A stretch of 64,000 bases of DNA from Geothrix campi (GCF_024609265.1 NZ_JANHMP010000004.1:1-64000), one strand, 5' to 3'; counted from the stretch's first letter, positions 43,615 through 52,901 are shown. A program made the numbers and translations. The notes: generated by a model not told the origin, from the sequence alone.

Positions 43615-45132
43615 GTGCTCGTCCAGGACTTCCTCACCGGGTCGGCCGCCCGGTTCCCGGAGAAGGTGGCCCTCGTCTGCGACGGGCGGCGCCTGACCTA
43701 CGCGGAGCTGGACGCAATGTCGAACCGCCTCGCCAACGCCCTGATCCAGGGCGGCGTCCGCCGCGGCGACCGGGTGGTCCTCCACCTGCCCAACAGCGTG
43801 GAGGCCGTGGTCGGGATCTTCGCGACGCTGAAGGCGGGTGCCGTGTTCGTGATCCTGAACCCTTCGGTCAAGGCGGAAAAGTTGGCCTACATCCTGAACG
43901 ATTGCCGGGCCCGGGCCCTCTTCAGGCAAGGTCGCAGGCCCGGGTCGGACGCCCTCGGGGAGACGGTGCCTTCCCTTGTGCTGGAGATCTTGTGCGGCGC
44001 GGCGGAGGAGCCAGGGGATTCCGGCCGGCGGCGCTTCGAGACCCTTCTGGCGGAGGCGTCCGCGCAGGCGCCAGCAGGTCACGCCATCGACCTGGACCTG
44101 GCGTGCCTGGTCTACACCTCGGGCAGCACAGGCGAGCCGAAGGGGGTGATGTGCGATCACAGCAACGTGGACTTCGCCAGCACCGCCATCATGACCTACC
44201 TCGAGAATCGGCCGGACGACATCCTCCTCAGCGCCCTGCCCCTCTCCTTCGACTACGGCCTGTACCAGCTCCTCATGGCCTTCAAGATGGGCGGGACCCT
44301 GGTGCTCGAGCGGTCCTTCCTGTACCCCGCCGTCATCCTCCAGCAGATCCAGGCGGAGCGCGCCACGGGGCTCCCCGGGGTCCCGACCAGCTTCGCCCTG
44401 CTGCTCCAGAACGATCTGCGGGCCTACGACCTGTCCAGCCTCCGCTACCTCACCAACACGGCCGCCGCCCTGCCCCCCAGCCGGATCCTCGAGCTGCAGG
44501 CAGCCTTCCCCGGTGTGGTGATCTATTCCATGTACGGCCTGACCGAGACCAAGCGCGCCCTCTACCTGCCTCCAGATCAGCTGGCCCGGCGGCCCGGTTC
44601 CGTGGGCATCCCCATCCCCGGCACCGAGGCCTGGCTGGAGGATGAGGCGGGGCGGCGCCTGGGTCCGGGCGAAACCGGAGAACTGGTGGTGCGGGGACGG
44701 CACGTGATGCGCGGCTACTGGGAGGCGCCGGAGGCCACGGCCCGCCGCTTCCGCCCCGGGCCCATCCCCGGCGAGCGGCTGTGCTATTCCGGAGACCTGT
44801 TCCGGCAGGACGAGGAGGGCTACTTCACCTTCGTCAGCCGCATGGACGACATCATCAAGAGTCGGGGCGAGAAGGTCGCGCCCAAGGAGGTGGAGAACGT
44901 CCTCCACATGCTGCCTGGTGTCACGGCCGTGGTGGTGGGCGTGCCGGACCCCACCGCGGGCGAGGTCGTGAAGGCGTTTGTCGCGGTCCATGGGGCCCCG
45001 CTGACGGAGGCCCAGGTGATCGCCCACTGCCGCGCCCACCTGGAGGATTTCATGGTCCCGAAGTACGTGGAGTTCAGGACCGAGCTGCCCATGACCTCCT
45101 CCGGGAAGATCAGCCGGCTGGGGCTTCGGTAG
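43615..45132 (+). CDS. Acyl-CoA/acyl-ACP synthetase (AMP-forming)
   Basis: This 505-residue ANL-superfamily ligase has the AMP-binding motif LVYTSGSTGEPKGVMCDH, YSMYGLTETKRALYL, YSGDLFRQDEEGYFTFVSRMDDIIKSRGEKVAPKEVE and the C-terminal catalytic Lys in TSSGKISRLGL. It activates a carboxylic acid as acyl-AMP, presumably for the ACP encoded upstream. The GTG start at 43615 with GAGGAGGG is chosen; it lies 11 bp after the ACP stop. Similar ACP/ligase/AsnB sets occur in exosortase-associated EPS loci, but no exosortase gene is seen. Confidence 0.9.
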   Translation: MLVQDFLTGSAARFPEKVALVCDGRRLTYAELDAMSNRLANALIQGGVRRGDRVVLHLPNSVEAVVGIFATLKAGAVFVILNPSVKAEKLAYILNDCRARALFRQGRRPGSDALGETVPSLVLEILCGAAEEPGDSGRRRFETLLAEASAQAPAGHAIDLDLACLVYTSGSTGEPKGVMCDHSNVDFASTAIMTYLENRPDDILLSALPLSFDYGLYQLLMAFKMGGTLVLERSFLYPAVILQQIQAERATGLPGVPTSFALLLQNDLRAYDLSSLRYLTNTAAALPPSRILELQAAFPGVVIYSMYGLTETKRALYLPPDQLARRPGSVGIPIPGTEAWLEDEAGRRLGPGETGELVVRGRHVMRGYWEAPEATARRFRPGPIPGERLCYSGDLFRQDEEGYFTFVSRMDDIIKSRGEKVAPKEVENVLHMLPGVTAVVVGVPDPTAGEVVKAFVAVHGAPLTEAQVIAHCRAHLEDFMVPKYVEFRTELPMTSSGKISRLGLR

Positions 45133-45140
45133 GAGGGGCG

Positions 45141-47129
45141 ATGTGCGGGATCGCGGGCATCTGCGGGCTTCGCGGGATCCTCCCGCCCGCCGAGGCGACC
45201 CTTCGCCGCATGCTGGCCATGATCCGCCACCGCGGCCCGGACCAGTTCGGGATCTACGCGGACGACCACGCGGCCCTGGGCAGCGCCCGGCTCAGCATCC
45301 TCGACCTCGCCACGGGTCAGCAGCCCATCTCCAACGAGGACGGCAGCCTCTGGATCGTTTTCAACGGAGAGGTCTACAACCACCCCGAGCTGAGGTGGGA
45401 GCTGGAACGGCGTGGGCACCGGTTCACCACCGCCTGCGACACCGAGACCGTCCTCCACGCCTACGAGGAGTACGGCGTGGATTGCCTGGCGCGGTTCAAC
45501 GGCCAGTTCGCCCTGGCCATCTGGGACGCCCGGAACCGTGCGCTGCTCCTGGCCCGGGACCGCCTGGGCGTCCGTCCCCTCTTCTACACGGTGGCAGGCG
45601 ACCGCCTGGTGTTCGGATCGGAGATCAAGGCCCTGCTGGCCTGTCCCGGGGTGCAGGCGGAAGCGGATCCCCTGGCCCTGGACCAGATCTTCACCTTCTG
45701 GAGCCCCCTGTCGCCCCGCACCTTCTTCCGGGGGATCGTGGAGGTTCCGCCCGGCCATGTCCTGAGGCTCCAGGATAGCCGCCTCGAGCTGGAGCCCTAC
45801 TGGCGTCTGGCCTTCCCGGAGGCGGGGGCGGAGCCTCGGCGCAGCCTCCAGGCCTGGACGGAGGACCTGCGGGATCTGCTCGTCGACGCCACCCGCCTCC
45901 GCCTCCGGGCGGACGTGCCGGTGGGGGCCTACCTGAGTGGCGGCCTCGATTCCTCCACCCTCGCGGCCATCGTCCGCTACCACACCGCGAGCCCGCTGGA
46001 GACGTTCTCGATCTCCTTCTCGGAGGCCGGCTTCGACGAGAGCCCCTTCCAGGACCAGATGGCCCGGTACCTCAGCACTCGGCACCACGTGGTCCACGCC
46101 ACCCACGCCGACATCGGGCGCGTCTTCCCCGACGTGGTCTGGCACACGGAGGTGCCCATCCTGCGGACGTCCCCGGCACCCATGTTCATCCTCTCGGGCC
46201 TGGTGCGGGAGAAGGGCTTCAAGGTGGTCCTCACCGGCGAAGGCGCCGACGAATGCCTGGCGGGCTACGACCTCTTCAAGGAGGCCAAGATTCGCCGGTT
46301 CTGGGCGGCCCATCCGGATTCCCGCCTGCGCCCGGCGCTGTTCGGGCAGATCTACCCCTGGATCTCGGGCCTGGCCCAGACGGGTTCGCCGTACGTGGCC
46401 GCCTTCTTCGGCGTCGGCCTGGAGGACACGGCCTCACCCACCTATTCCCACGACCCGCGCTGGCGCACCACGCGGCGGGCCAAGCGGTTCTTCAGCGACG
46501 ACCTGAAGGCGCGCCTCCGGGAAGCGGGTCCCGACGCCCACCTCAAGCCGTCCCGCCCCGCCGGCTTCGAGCGCTGGGATCCCCTCCACCAGGCCCAGTA
46601 TCTGGAGATCTCGATCTTCCTCTCCCAGTACCTGCTGTCGTCCCAGGGCGACCGGCCGGCCATGGGCCACTCGGTGGAAGGCCGGTTCCCCTTCCTGGAT
46701 CCCCGCGTGGTCGAGTTCTGCGCCCAGCTTCCGCCCGGGCTGAAGCTCCATGGCCTGACCGAGAAGTACCTGCTGAAGGAAGTCAGCCGGGCATGGCTGC
46801 CCGAGGAGATCACCGAGCGCCCCAAGCAGCCGTACCGGGCCCCGATCGCCCGTGCCTTCTTCAACGACACGCCGCCGGAGTACCTGGAGGAGGCGCTCTC
46901 GCCGAGGGCGCTGCGCGAGTCAGGGTACTTCGATCCCGCGACCGTGGCGCGGCTGGTGGCCAAGGCCCGGGAGGGCCATGATCTGGGCGAGACCGACGAC
47001 ATGGCCCTGGCCGGCATCCTCTCCACCCAGCTCGTGGACTGGCAATTCCTGTCCGGATTCACCCCCGCCCCGCCCCTGGACTCGGCCGACGATGTGAAGG
47101 TCGTGACCAGCCAGGGCGTCTGCCCTTGA
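45141..47129 (+). CDS. asnB: Asparagine-synthase-type glutamine amidotransferase
   Basis: This 662-residue enzyme has the N-terminal Ntn glutaminase domain beginning MCGIAGICG (catalytic Cys2), with RHRGPDQFG and FNGEVYNH. The synthetase domain has the PP-loop YLSGGLDSSTLAAIV, LTGEGADECLAGYD and GHSVEGRFPFLDPRVVEF. It could make asparagine. In such a cluster, however, AsnB homologues usually amidate a biosynthetic carboxylate. The ATG at 45141 lies 8 bp after the ligase stop with GGAGGGG. The next gene overlaps or abuts its stop. Confidence 0.9.
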   Translation: MCGIAGICGLRGILPPAEATLRRMLAMIRHRGPDQFGIYADDHAALGSARLSILDLATGQQPISNEDGSLWIVFNGEVYNHPELRWELERRGHRFTTACDTETVLHAYEEYGVDCLARFNGQFALAIWDARNRALLLARDRLGVRPLFYTVAGDRLVFGSEIKALLACPGVQAEADPLALDQIFTFWSPLSPRTFFRGIVEVPPGHVLRLQDSRLELEPYWRLAFPEAGAEPRRSLQAWTEDLRDLLVDATRLRLRADVPVGAYLSGGLDSSTLAAIVRYHTASPLETFSISFSEAGFDESPFQDQMARYLSTRHHVVHATHADIGRVFPDVVWHTEVPILRTSPAPMFILSGLVREKGFKVVLTGEGADECLAGYDLFKEAKIRRFWAAHPDSRLRPALFGQIYPWISGLAQTGSPYVAAFFGVGLEDTASPTYSHDPRWRTTRRAKRFFSDDLKARLREAGPDAHLKPSRPAGFERWDPLHQAQYLEISIFLSQYLLSSQGDRPAMGHSVEGRFPFLDPRVVEFCAQLPPGLKLHGLTEKYLLKEVSRAWLPEEITERPKQPYRAPIARAFFNDTPPEYLEEALSPRALRESGYFDPATVARLVAKAREGHDLGETDDMALAGILSTQLVDWQFLSGFTPAPPLDSADDVKVVTSQGVCP

Positions 47130-47137
47130 GGAACCCC

Positions 47138-48169
47138 GTGACCATGCACCGACACATCCTGGACATCGACGCCGCGGCCGAGGCCGACCGGATCGTCGCG
47201 TGGCTGCGGGAGGGCATGCACCAGCTCCACCGCATGGGCGCGGTGCTCGGCATCAGTGGCGGCATCGATTCGTCCGTCTGCCTGGCCCTCTGTGTGCGGG
47301 CCTTCGGCGCCGAGCGGGTGGTGCCCCTGCTGCTGCCCGAGAAGGATTCGGATCCGGCCTCGGAGGACCTGGCCCGGATGTTGGTGGCTCATTACGGGGT
47401 GACGCCGCTGCTGGAGGTCATCACGCCGGCCCTGGATGGCTGTGCCTGCTACCAGCGTCGGGACGAGGCCATCGCGCGGGTGTTCCCCGAGTACGATGCC
47501 CGTGCCGGGTACAAGGCGAAGATCGTCCTGCCTCCGAGGCTTCTGGATCAGGGCACGCTGAACGTCTTCTCCCTGGCGATCATCACCCCCGCGGGCGAGG
47601 AGAAGCGCGCGCGCCTGCGCCCGGCCGACCTAGCCCAGATCGTGGCCGCGTCCAACTTCAAGCAGCGCACGCGCGCCGCCATGCTCTACTACCACGCCGA
47701 GCGGCTGAACTACGCGGTGGTGGGGACGCCCAACAAGAACGAGCACGACCAGGGCTTCTTCGTGAAGTACGGGGACGGTGGCGCGGACCTGATGCCCATC
47801 GTCCATCTCTACAAGACGCAGGTGTACCAGTTGGCCCGGCACCTGGGCGTCCCCGAGGTCATCCAGAAGCGCCCGCCCACCTCTGATACGTACAGCGCGC
47901 CCACGACCCAGGAGGAGTTCTTCTTCCGCCTCCCCTTCGAGATCCTGGACCTGCTCTGGTTCGCCCAGGAGCAGGGCGTGTCCGTGGCGGAGACTGCCGC
48001 GGCCCTTGGCATGGAGCCGGACCAGGTCCGGCGCGCCTTCGACGACTTCGCGCAGAAGCAGCGGTCCACGGAGTACCTGCGGACGCCGCCCCTGGACATG
48101 GCCTCCCTCGGGGCTCCGATCTTCGCCACCGCTGATTCCGGTCTCGCCGCCTTGAAAGGCCCACCATGA
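47138..48169 (+). CDS. nadE: NAD synthase-like ATP pyrophosphatase
   Basis: This 343-residue protein has the PP-loop LGISGGIDSSVCLAL of NadE and the GTPNKNEHDQGFFVKYGDGGADLMPIVHLYKTQVYQLARHLG-type core, with PPTSDTYS in place of the usual P-T-A-D-L. It lacks a glutaminase domain, so it would use ammonia. It is longer than standard NH3-dependent NadE (about 275 residues) because of a C-terminal extension. In this cluster it may amidate a pathway intermediate rather than deamido-NAD. The GTG at 47138 has the best-spaced GAGG; an ATG at 47144 and a TTG at 47126 are alternatives. Confidence 0.75.
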   Translation: MTMHRHILDIDAAAEADRIVAWLREGMHQLHRMGAVLGISGGIDSSVCLALCVRAFGAERVVPLLLPEKDSDPASEDLARMLVAHYGVTPLLEVITPALDGCACYQRRDEAIARVFPEYDARAGYKAKIVLPPRLLDQGTLNVFSLAIITPAGEEKRARLRPADLAQIVAASNFKQRTRAAMLYYHAERLNYAVVGTPNKNEHDQGFFVKYGDGGADLMPIVHLYKTQVYQLARHLGVPEVIQKRPPTSDTYSAPTTQEEFFFRLPFEILDLLWFAQEQGVSVAETAAALGMEPDQVRRAFDDFAQKQRSTEYLRTPPLDMASLGAPIFATADSGLAALKGPP

Positions 48170-49092
48170 CAGCGCTGTCCGCTCCGCTCCCGGAGCGCGC
48201 CCCGGCGTGGACAGGGAGGCGTTTCCTCCCTGCGGCGGCGGCCCTCTTCCTGACCTGTTCTCCGGGAGCAGAGACCCCCGGGGCCGCAACACCCAAGGAG
48301 CGCGCCGTGCCGCATGAGGCTGCTTCAAGGATCCTCTTCCTCCACCACAGCACCGGTCGGGCCATCTGGAAGGCCGGTCTGCCGCAGTTCTTCTGCGCCT
48401 GGAACGCGGAGCACGGCACCCGCTACACCATCGCGGAGATGGCGTATCCGATGGCCAATGGCGGGCATGCCTGGCTGGACCGGCTCCTCCCCACCCGGCT
48501 GTTCCGGCGAGTGGTCCGCGACCGCTATCCCTGGAACAACTACCCCTACGACTACTGGAACCTGTGGGTGGCCCACACCGGGGGAGAGAGGGACGGGCAG
48601 GAGCCCAACCTGGATGACCTCACCGCGTCGCATGACGTCATCGTCTTCAAGCATTGCTTCCCCGTCAGCCGGGTCCTGCCTGAGGACGGTGCCCCCGGCG
48701 TGGCCTCCCCGAAGCAGACCCTCGCCAATTACCACCTGCAGTACGAGGCCCTCAAGACTCGCCTGCACCAGTTCCCCCGCACCACCTTCATCGTGTGGAC
48801 CGGCGCGGCGCTGACGGAAGCCTCCACCACCCCCGAGGAGGCGGAGCGGGCCCGGCAGTTCGCCACCTGGGTGAAGGAGACCTGGGACGAGCAGGGTGAC
48901 AACATCTTCGTGTGGGATTTCCGCGAGCTGGAGACGGAGGGGGGCCTGTTCCTGAAGCCGGCCCATGCCCATGGACCCACCAATGCCCATCCCTCCCTGG
49001 CCTTCGCCGGGAAGGTGGCGCCGCTCCTGGGGCGGCGCATCGTGGATGTCATCGAGGGGCGGGGAGACCAGTCCAGCCTGACCGGAGGCTGA
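48166..49092 (+). CDS. Exported SGNH-hydrolase-like protein
   Basis: This 308-residue protein has a hydrophobic N-terminal segment (FLPAAAALFLTC, possibly a lipobox). The mature part opens with ILFLHHSTGRAIW, where the Ser would be the SGNH block I nucleophile. It has VIVFKHCFP in the middle and ends with NAHPSLAFAGKVAPLLG, where the His fits block V. Family relatives are esterases or polysaccharide O-acyltransferase partners. Start and nadE stop overlap (ATGA). The assignment is by motif only. Confidence 0.55.
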   Translation: MTALSAPLPERAPAWTGRRFLPAAAALFLTCSPGAETPGAATPKERAVPHEAASRILFLHHSTGRAIWKAGLPQFFCAWNAEHGTRYTIAEMAYPMANGGHAWLDRLLPTRLFRRVVRDRYPWNNYPYDYWNLWVAHTGGERDGQEPNLDDLTASHDVIVFKHCFPVSRVLPEDGAPGVASPKQTLANYHLQYEALKTRLHQFPRTTFIVWTGAALTEASTTPEEAERARQFATWVKETWDEQGDNIFVWDFRELETEGGLFLKPAHAHGPTNAHPSLAFAGKVAPLLGRRIVDVIEGRGDQSSLTGG

Positions 49093-49148
49093 AGCCCCCG
49101 GGATCTGGACGCGCAGGAGCCAGCCAGTACGGCCAGGGAGGGCCACCG

Positions 49149-49892
49149 ATGGAAAACGACAAGGCAGGTGGAAGTGCCAGGTTCGTGACCCCCGCGAACC
49201 CCGTGGAGGACCAGGGTCCCGCTGCCCTGCTTGCGGCTGGCCATCACTGCTTCCTGGGGGTCGATCTGCTGGTTGGGAAGGGCGTCCTGGTTCCCCGGGA
49301 GGAGACGGAGATCCTGGGACGGGAGGTCCTGGCCCTCCTCCGCGCCCGGTCGCACGAGGAACCGGAGCGCGAGCTGCGGATGATCGACATGGGCTGCGGA
49401 TCGGGGAACCTGGCCTGCACCGCGGCGCTGGGAGTGCCTTCCGTGAGGGTTTGGGCCTCGGACACCTCGGACGCCTGCGTCCTCCTGACGCGGGCGAATG
49501 TGGCCCGCCTGCGCCTGGAAGATCGGGTTGTGGTCGCCCAGGGGGACCTCTTCGTGTCGCTCTCGGGCGAAGGGCTCGAAGGCACCATGGACCTGGTGGT
49601 GATGAACCCGCCCTACATTCCCTCCCACGTGCTGGAGGCGTCCCTGGCCGGCCTGCTTCAGCATGAACCAAGGGCGGCCTTCGACGGAGGCCCGTACGGG
49701 ATCACGATCCTCACGCGGCTCTTGCAGGAGGCACCGGCTTTCCTGAACCAGGAGGGCCACCTCCTGTTCGAGTTCGGTCTCGGGCAGGCCGGACTGGTCC
49801 GGGCCCTGGTGGAACGGAATCGGCGCTATTCCACCATCCGGTTCGTCGGGGATGCCCAGGGTGATCCGAGGGTGGCTGTCCTCAAGCTGTAG
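49149..49892 (+). CDS. PrmC/HemK-like methyltransferase
   Basis: This 247-residue class I methyltransferase has LVGKGVLVPREETEILG, the SAM motif IDMGCGSGNLACTAAL and the NPPY motif VVMNPPYIPSHVLE with EPRAAFDGGPYG, exactly the PrmC order. PrmC methylates the Gln of release-factor GGQ motifs. The position at the end of the ACP/ligase/AsnB cluster suggests a specialised N-methylation instead, for example of an amide made by AsnB. GGGAGG precedes the ATG; 56 bp separate it from the previous gene. Confidence 0.8.
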   Translation: MENDKAGGSARFVTPANPVEDQGPAALLAAGHHCFLGVDLLVGKGVLVPREETEILGREVLALLRARSHEEPERELRMIDMGCGSGNLACTAALGVPSVRVWASDTSDACVLLTRANVARLRLEDRVVVAQGDLFVSLSGEGLEGTMDLVVMNPPYIPSHVLEASLAGLLQHEPRAAFDGGPYGITILTRLLQEAPAFLNQEGHLLFEFGLGQAGLVRALVERNRRYSTIRFVGDAQGDPRVAVLKL

Positions 49893-49896
49893 CCGC

Positions 49897-50880
49897 TCAC
49901 CAGATCGGCGCCGCCTCCAGGGTCCGTGCCACGAGCTGTTGCGCGGCCGCGACGATGGCGTCGGCCTGGGGGGCGAAGGCCTGCTCCAGGGGGTAGCTGG
50001 CAGGGGCCGGCGCGTCGGGACCCGTCAGGCGGATGATGGGGGCCCGCAGGGCGTCGAAGGCTTGCTCGGAGATCAGGGCGGCCACTTCGGCCCCCACGCC
50101 GCACAAGCGGCTGGCCTCGTGGACGACGACGGCGCGCCCGGTCTTGCGGACGGAGGCGAGGATGGTGGCCTCGTCCAGGGGCTTCAGGGTGCGCAGGTCC
50201 ACCACCTCGGTCGACACGCCCTCGGCCGCCAGGGCCTCGGCAGCGGCCAGGCAGGTGTGCACGGTCTTGGCGTAGGAGATGAGGGTGAGGTCGGTGCCTT
50301 CGCGACGGACGGCGGCCTGGCCCAGCGGGATCAGCGCCTCGCCCTCCGGCACCTCGCCGGGCGCGAAGGCCAGACCGATGTCCACGAAGAAGAGGACGGG
50401 GTTCTCGTCGCGGATGGCCGCCTTCATGAGGCCCTTGGCGTCCGCGGGCGTGGCGGGCATCACCACCTTGAGGCCCGGGGCGTGGACAAACCAGGCCTCC
50501 AGGTTGTGGTTGTGCTGGGCGCCCACGCTCCAGCCGCCGCCGGTCATGGCCAGCGCGACCATGGGGAACGAGAACTGGCCGCCGGACATGTAGCGCAGCT
50601 TGCCCGCGCTGTTCACCAGCTCGTCCATGGCGAAGCAGAGGAAGGGCGCGAAGAGCAGGTCCACCACCGGGCGCAGGCCCGTGGCGGCGGCCCCGGCGGC
50701 GGTGCCGGCGATGATGCCCTCGGCCAGGGGCGTGTTGCGCACGCGCTGGGGGCCGAAGGCCTTGAGCAGGCCCTTGCGCTTGGTGGCGGTGCCCTCGCCG
50801 AACATCAGCACGCGGGAATCACGGGCCATCTCCTCGTGGAGGGCCTGGTCGACGGCGTCATGGAAGGTCATCTGGGTCAT
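49897..50880 (-). CDS. 2-oxoacid dehydrogenase E1 component, beta subunit
   Basis: This 327-residue transketolase-like beta subunit has the opening MTFHDAVDQALHEEMARD, FGEGTA, NTPLAEGIIAGTAAGAAATGLRPVVDL and the C-terminal GPDAPAPASYPLE typical of PdhB/AcoB. With the alpha subunit encoded 9 bp upstream it forms the ThDP-dependent E1 of a pyruvate, acetoin or branched-chain 2-oxoacid dehydrogenase. E2 and E3 genes are not in the window. Confidence 0.9.
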   Translation of the reverse strand: MTQMTFHDAVDQALHEEMARDSRVLMFGEGTATKRKGLLKAFGPQRVRNTPLAEGIIAGTAAGAAATGLRPVVDLLFAPFLCFAMDELVNSAGKLRYMSGGQFSFPMVALAMTGGGWSVGAQHNHNLEAWFVHAPGLKVVMPATPADAKGLMKAAIRDENPVLFFVDIGLAFAPGEVPEGEALIPLGQAAVRREGTDLTLISYAKTVHTCLAAAEALAAEGVSTEVVDLRTLKPLDEATILASVRKTGRAVVVHEASRLCGVGAEVAALISEQAFDALRAPIIRLTGPDAPAPASYPLEQAFAPQADAIVAAAQQLVARTLEAAPIW

Positions 50881-50889
50881 GTCGGCTCC

Positions 50890-51858
50890 TCAGGCGTAGA
50901 CGCCGGTGGCGAGGTCGGAAAGGTCGGGATAGGGGGAGGTGGAGGCGAACTCGGCGGCCTCGTCGATGGCGCGGCGGGCCTCGGCATGGAGGGCTTCCAG
51001 ATCGGCGGTCGTGCACTCGCCCTCGGCCAGGAGGCGGGCCTCCAGGCGGCTGATGGGGTCCTTGGCCATCCAGGCCTCGATCTCGGCGGGGTCCACGTAG
51101 GACTGGTCGTGGGGTTCCATGTGGCCGCGCTGGCGGTAGGTCCACGCCTCCAGCAGGAAGGGTCGGCGGGTCTCGCGCACCTGGGCTGCGGCGTGCAGGG
51201 CGGCCTTGCGCACGGACTCCACGTCGTTGCCATCCACGGTGAGGCTGTCGATGCCGTAGGGCGCAGCCCAGGGGGCGACGTGATCGCCCACCATGGTCTC
51301 CTTCCGGTGGACGAAGGCCTGCCACTGGTTGTTCTCGCAGACGTAGAGGACAGGCAGGTTCCAGACCGAGGCCAGGTTCAGGGACTCGTGGAAGATGCCT
51401 TCGCAGGCAGCGCCGTCGCCGAAGAAGCAGACGACGATGCCCTCGCCGCCCAGCATGGCGCGGGACAGGGCCACGCCCGGGGCCAGGGACAGCTCGCCGC
51501 CCACGATGGTGGAGGTGAGCACCACGCCCAGCTCCTTCACGGAGATGTGGAGGGTGCCGCTGCGGCCCCGGCAGTAGCCCGTGCTGCGGCCCATGACCTC
51601 GGCCAGCATGCGACCGGGATCGGCGCCGCGGGCCAGCAGGTGGCCGGCGCTGCGGTGGTTGGTGAGGATCTGGTCCTCGGCGCGCAGGGCGGAGACCACG
51701 CCCACGGCGGCGGCCTCCTGTCCCACGGAGGTGCAGACATTGGGGAAGGGACCCGCGGCGTGGAAGGCCACGATCTTCTCTTCGTAGGCCCGGATGCGCA
51801 GCATGGCCGCGAGCAGCTCCAGGCGGGTGGAACCGGGTTGGGGGGTGGACAGGCTCAT
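50890..51858 (-). CDS. 2-oxoacid dehydrogenase E1 component, alpha subunit
   Basis: This 322-residue alpha subunit binds thiamine diphosphate: GDGAACEGIFHESLNLASVWNLPVLYVCENNQW contains the GDG...N motif. RGRSGTLHIS replaces the usual G-x-G-x-M-H segment. TYRQRGHMEPHDQSYVD is typical of PDH/acetoin E1. The start at 51856-51858 is preferred because the upstream in-frame extension is not family-like. It is co-transcribed with the beta subunit. Confidence 0.9.
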   Translation of the reverse strand: MSLSTPQPGSTRLELLAAMLRIRAYEEKIVAFHAAGPFPNVCTSVGQEAAAVGVVSALRAEDQILTNHRSAGHLLARGADPGRMLAEVMGRSTGYCRGRSGTLHISVKELGVVLTSTIVGGELSLAPGVALSRAMLGGEGIVVCFFGDGAACEGIFHESLNLASVWNLPVLYVCENNQWQAFVHRKETMVGDHVAPWAAPYGIDSLTVDGNDVESVRKAALHAAAQVRETRRPFLLEAWTYRQRGHMEPHDQSYVDPAEIEAWMAKDPISRLEARLLAEGECTTADLEALHAEARRAIDEAAEFASTSPYPDLSDLATGVYA

Positions 51859-51907
51859 GCGGACCTCCGGGATCGGGGGATGGGAAGGGTGGTCGGGGAG
51901 ATGGACG

Positions 51908-52888
51908 TCAGTGGGACGGTAGGGCGGGCAGGTCGGCGATCCAGCGACGGACATGGTCCACGGCGGCCTGGTCCACGCGCACGGTGCCCAGGGGGGGCAT
52001 CTGGGCGATGGGATCCCGGCTGCCCATGCGGTGCAGCAGGGCGCTTCGCTCCGGGTGCCCGGGGCTGAGGATGCGGCTGTCCAGCTGGCCGGGCACCGGG
52101 AAGCCGCCGGGCGCCAGGGCCGTGCGGAGGGCGTGGGCGGGGCGCAGGTCCAGGCCCAGGCCGGGGATGGGCCGGTCCGCCCGGTGGCAGGTGGCGCAGT
52201 TGGCCTGGAGGTAGCCCAGGGCCGTGCGGGTGGCGGGATCGCCCTCGATGCGGGGCGGCCGCGTGAGGAGGTCCGCCCGGGTGCCCCGCAGGAGGCGTTG
52301 GGCCACCAGCTCCTTCAGGGTGACCATGCCGGGCCGGAGGGGCTCGCCGTGGAGGGCGCCGGGATCGCGGTCCGGGGAGAGCTGGAGGGCCGTGAAGCCG
52401 AGGATCTCCACCTGCTCCTGGCCGTGGCAGTCCCGGCAGTCCGTCCGCGAGGGGATGCCGTGCCGGAGACCCGGGGCGACCTCGGCGGCATCTGGCAGCC
52501 CGCCCTCGGGCACGAGAATGGCGTCGGTCTGGGCCTCGTTCCAGGCGTAGCTGGCGAAGACCCAGGTCCCGGGCCCAGTCTTCCAGAGCAGGCGCGTCTC
52601 CACCTTGCGGCCCCCGAAGGCGAACTCCTTCCAGGCCTTGGTGCCCACGGGGAACACCCAGCCCGCCTCGTCGCGGCCGTCGATGGCCGCCGGCAGGTGG
52701 ATCCACCGGGCCTTGGCGGCGCCGTCGGTCCACAGCGGGTACTGGGGCGCGTAGGCCAGGTTCCGGGCTGCCACCACGCCCGAAGCGGCGTAGAGGCCGG
52801 TCTGGGAGAGCAGGCGGGGCGGGGCGGGAGCCTTCGCAGCCCCCGGCCATGCGCCGAGGACCAGGAGGGCCAAGAGGAGGGTGCGCAT
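51908..52888 (-). CDS. Exported diheme c-type cytochrome-like protein
   Basis: This 326-residue protein has a signal peptide (MRTLLLALLVLGAWPGAAKA) and two CxxCH haem-binding motifs, CRDCH and CATCH, with GMVTLKELVAQ and SRILSPGHPERSALLHRMGS between or after them. It resembles the SO2930-type diheme cytochrome family, in which the N-terminal half is a beta domain. A C-terminal MPPLG Met could be an axial ligand. It is probably periplasmic or surface-exposed and could take part in extracellular electron transfer, in line with a Geothrix-like host. Confidence 0.8.
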   Translation of the reverse strand: MRTLLLALLVLGAWPGAAKAPAPPRLLSQTGLYAASGVVAARNLAYAPQYPLWTDGAAKARWIHLPAAIDGRDEAGWVFPVGTKAWKEFAFGGRKVETRLLWKTGPGTWVFASYAWNEAQTDAILVPEGGLPDAAEVAPGLRHGIPSRTDCRDCHGQEQVEILGFTALQLSPDRDPGALHGEPLRPGMVTLKELVAQRLLRGTRADLLTRPPRIEGDPATRTALGYLQANCATCHRADRPIPGLGLDLRPAHALRTALAPGGFPVPGQLDSRILSPGHPERSALLHRMGSRDPIAQMPPLGTVRVDQAAVDHVRRWIADLPALPSH

Positions 52889-52901
52889 GGCGGGGTCCGG
52901 C

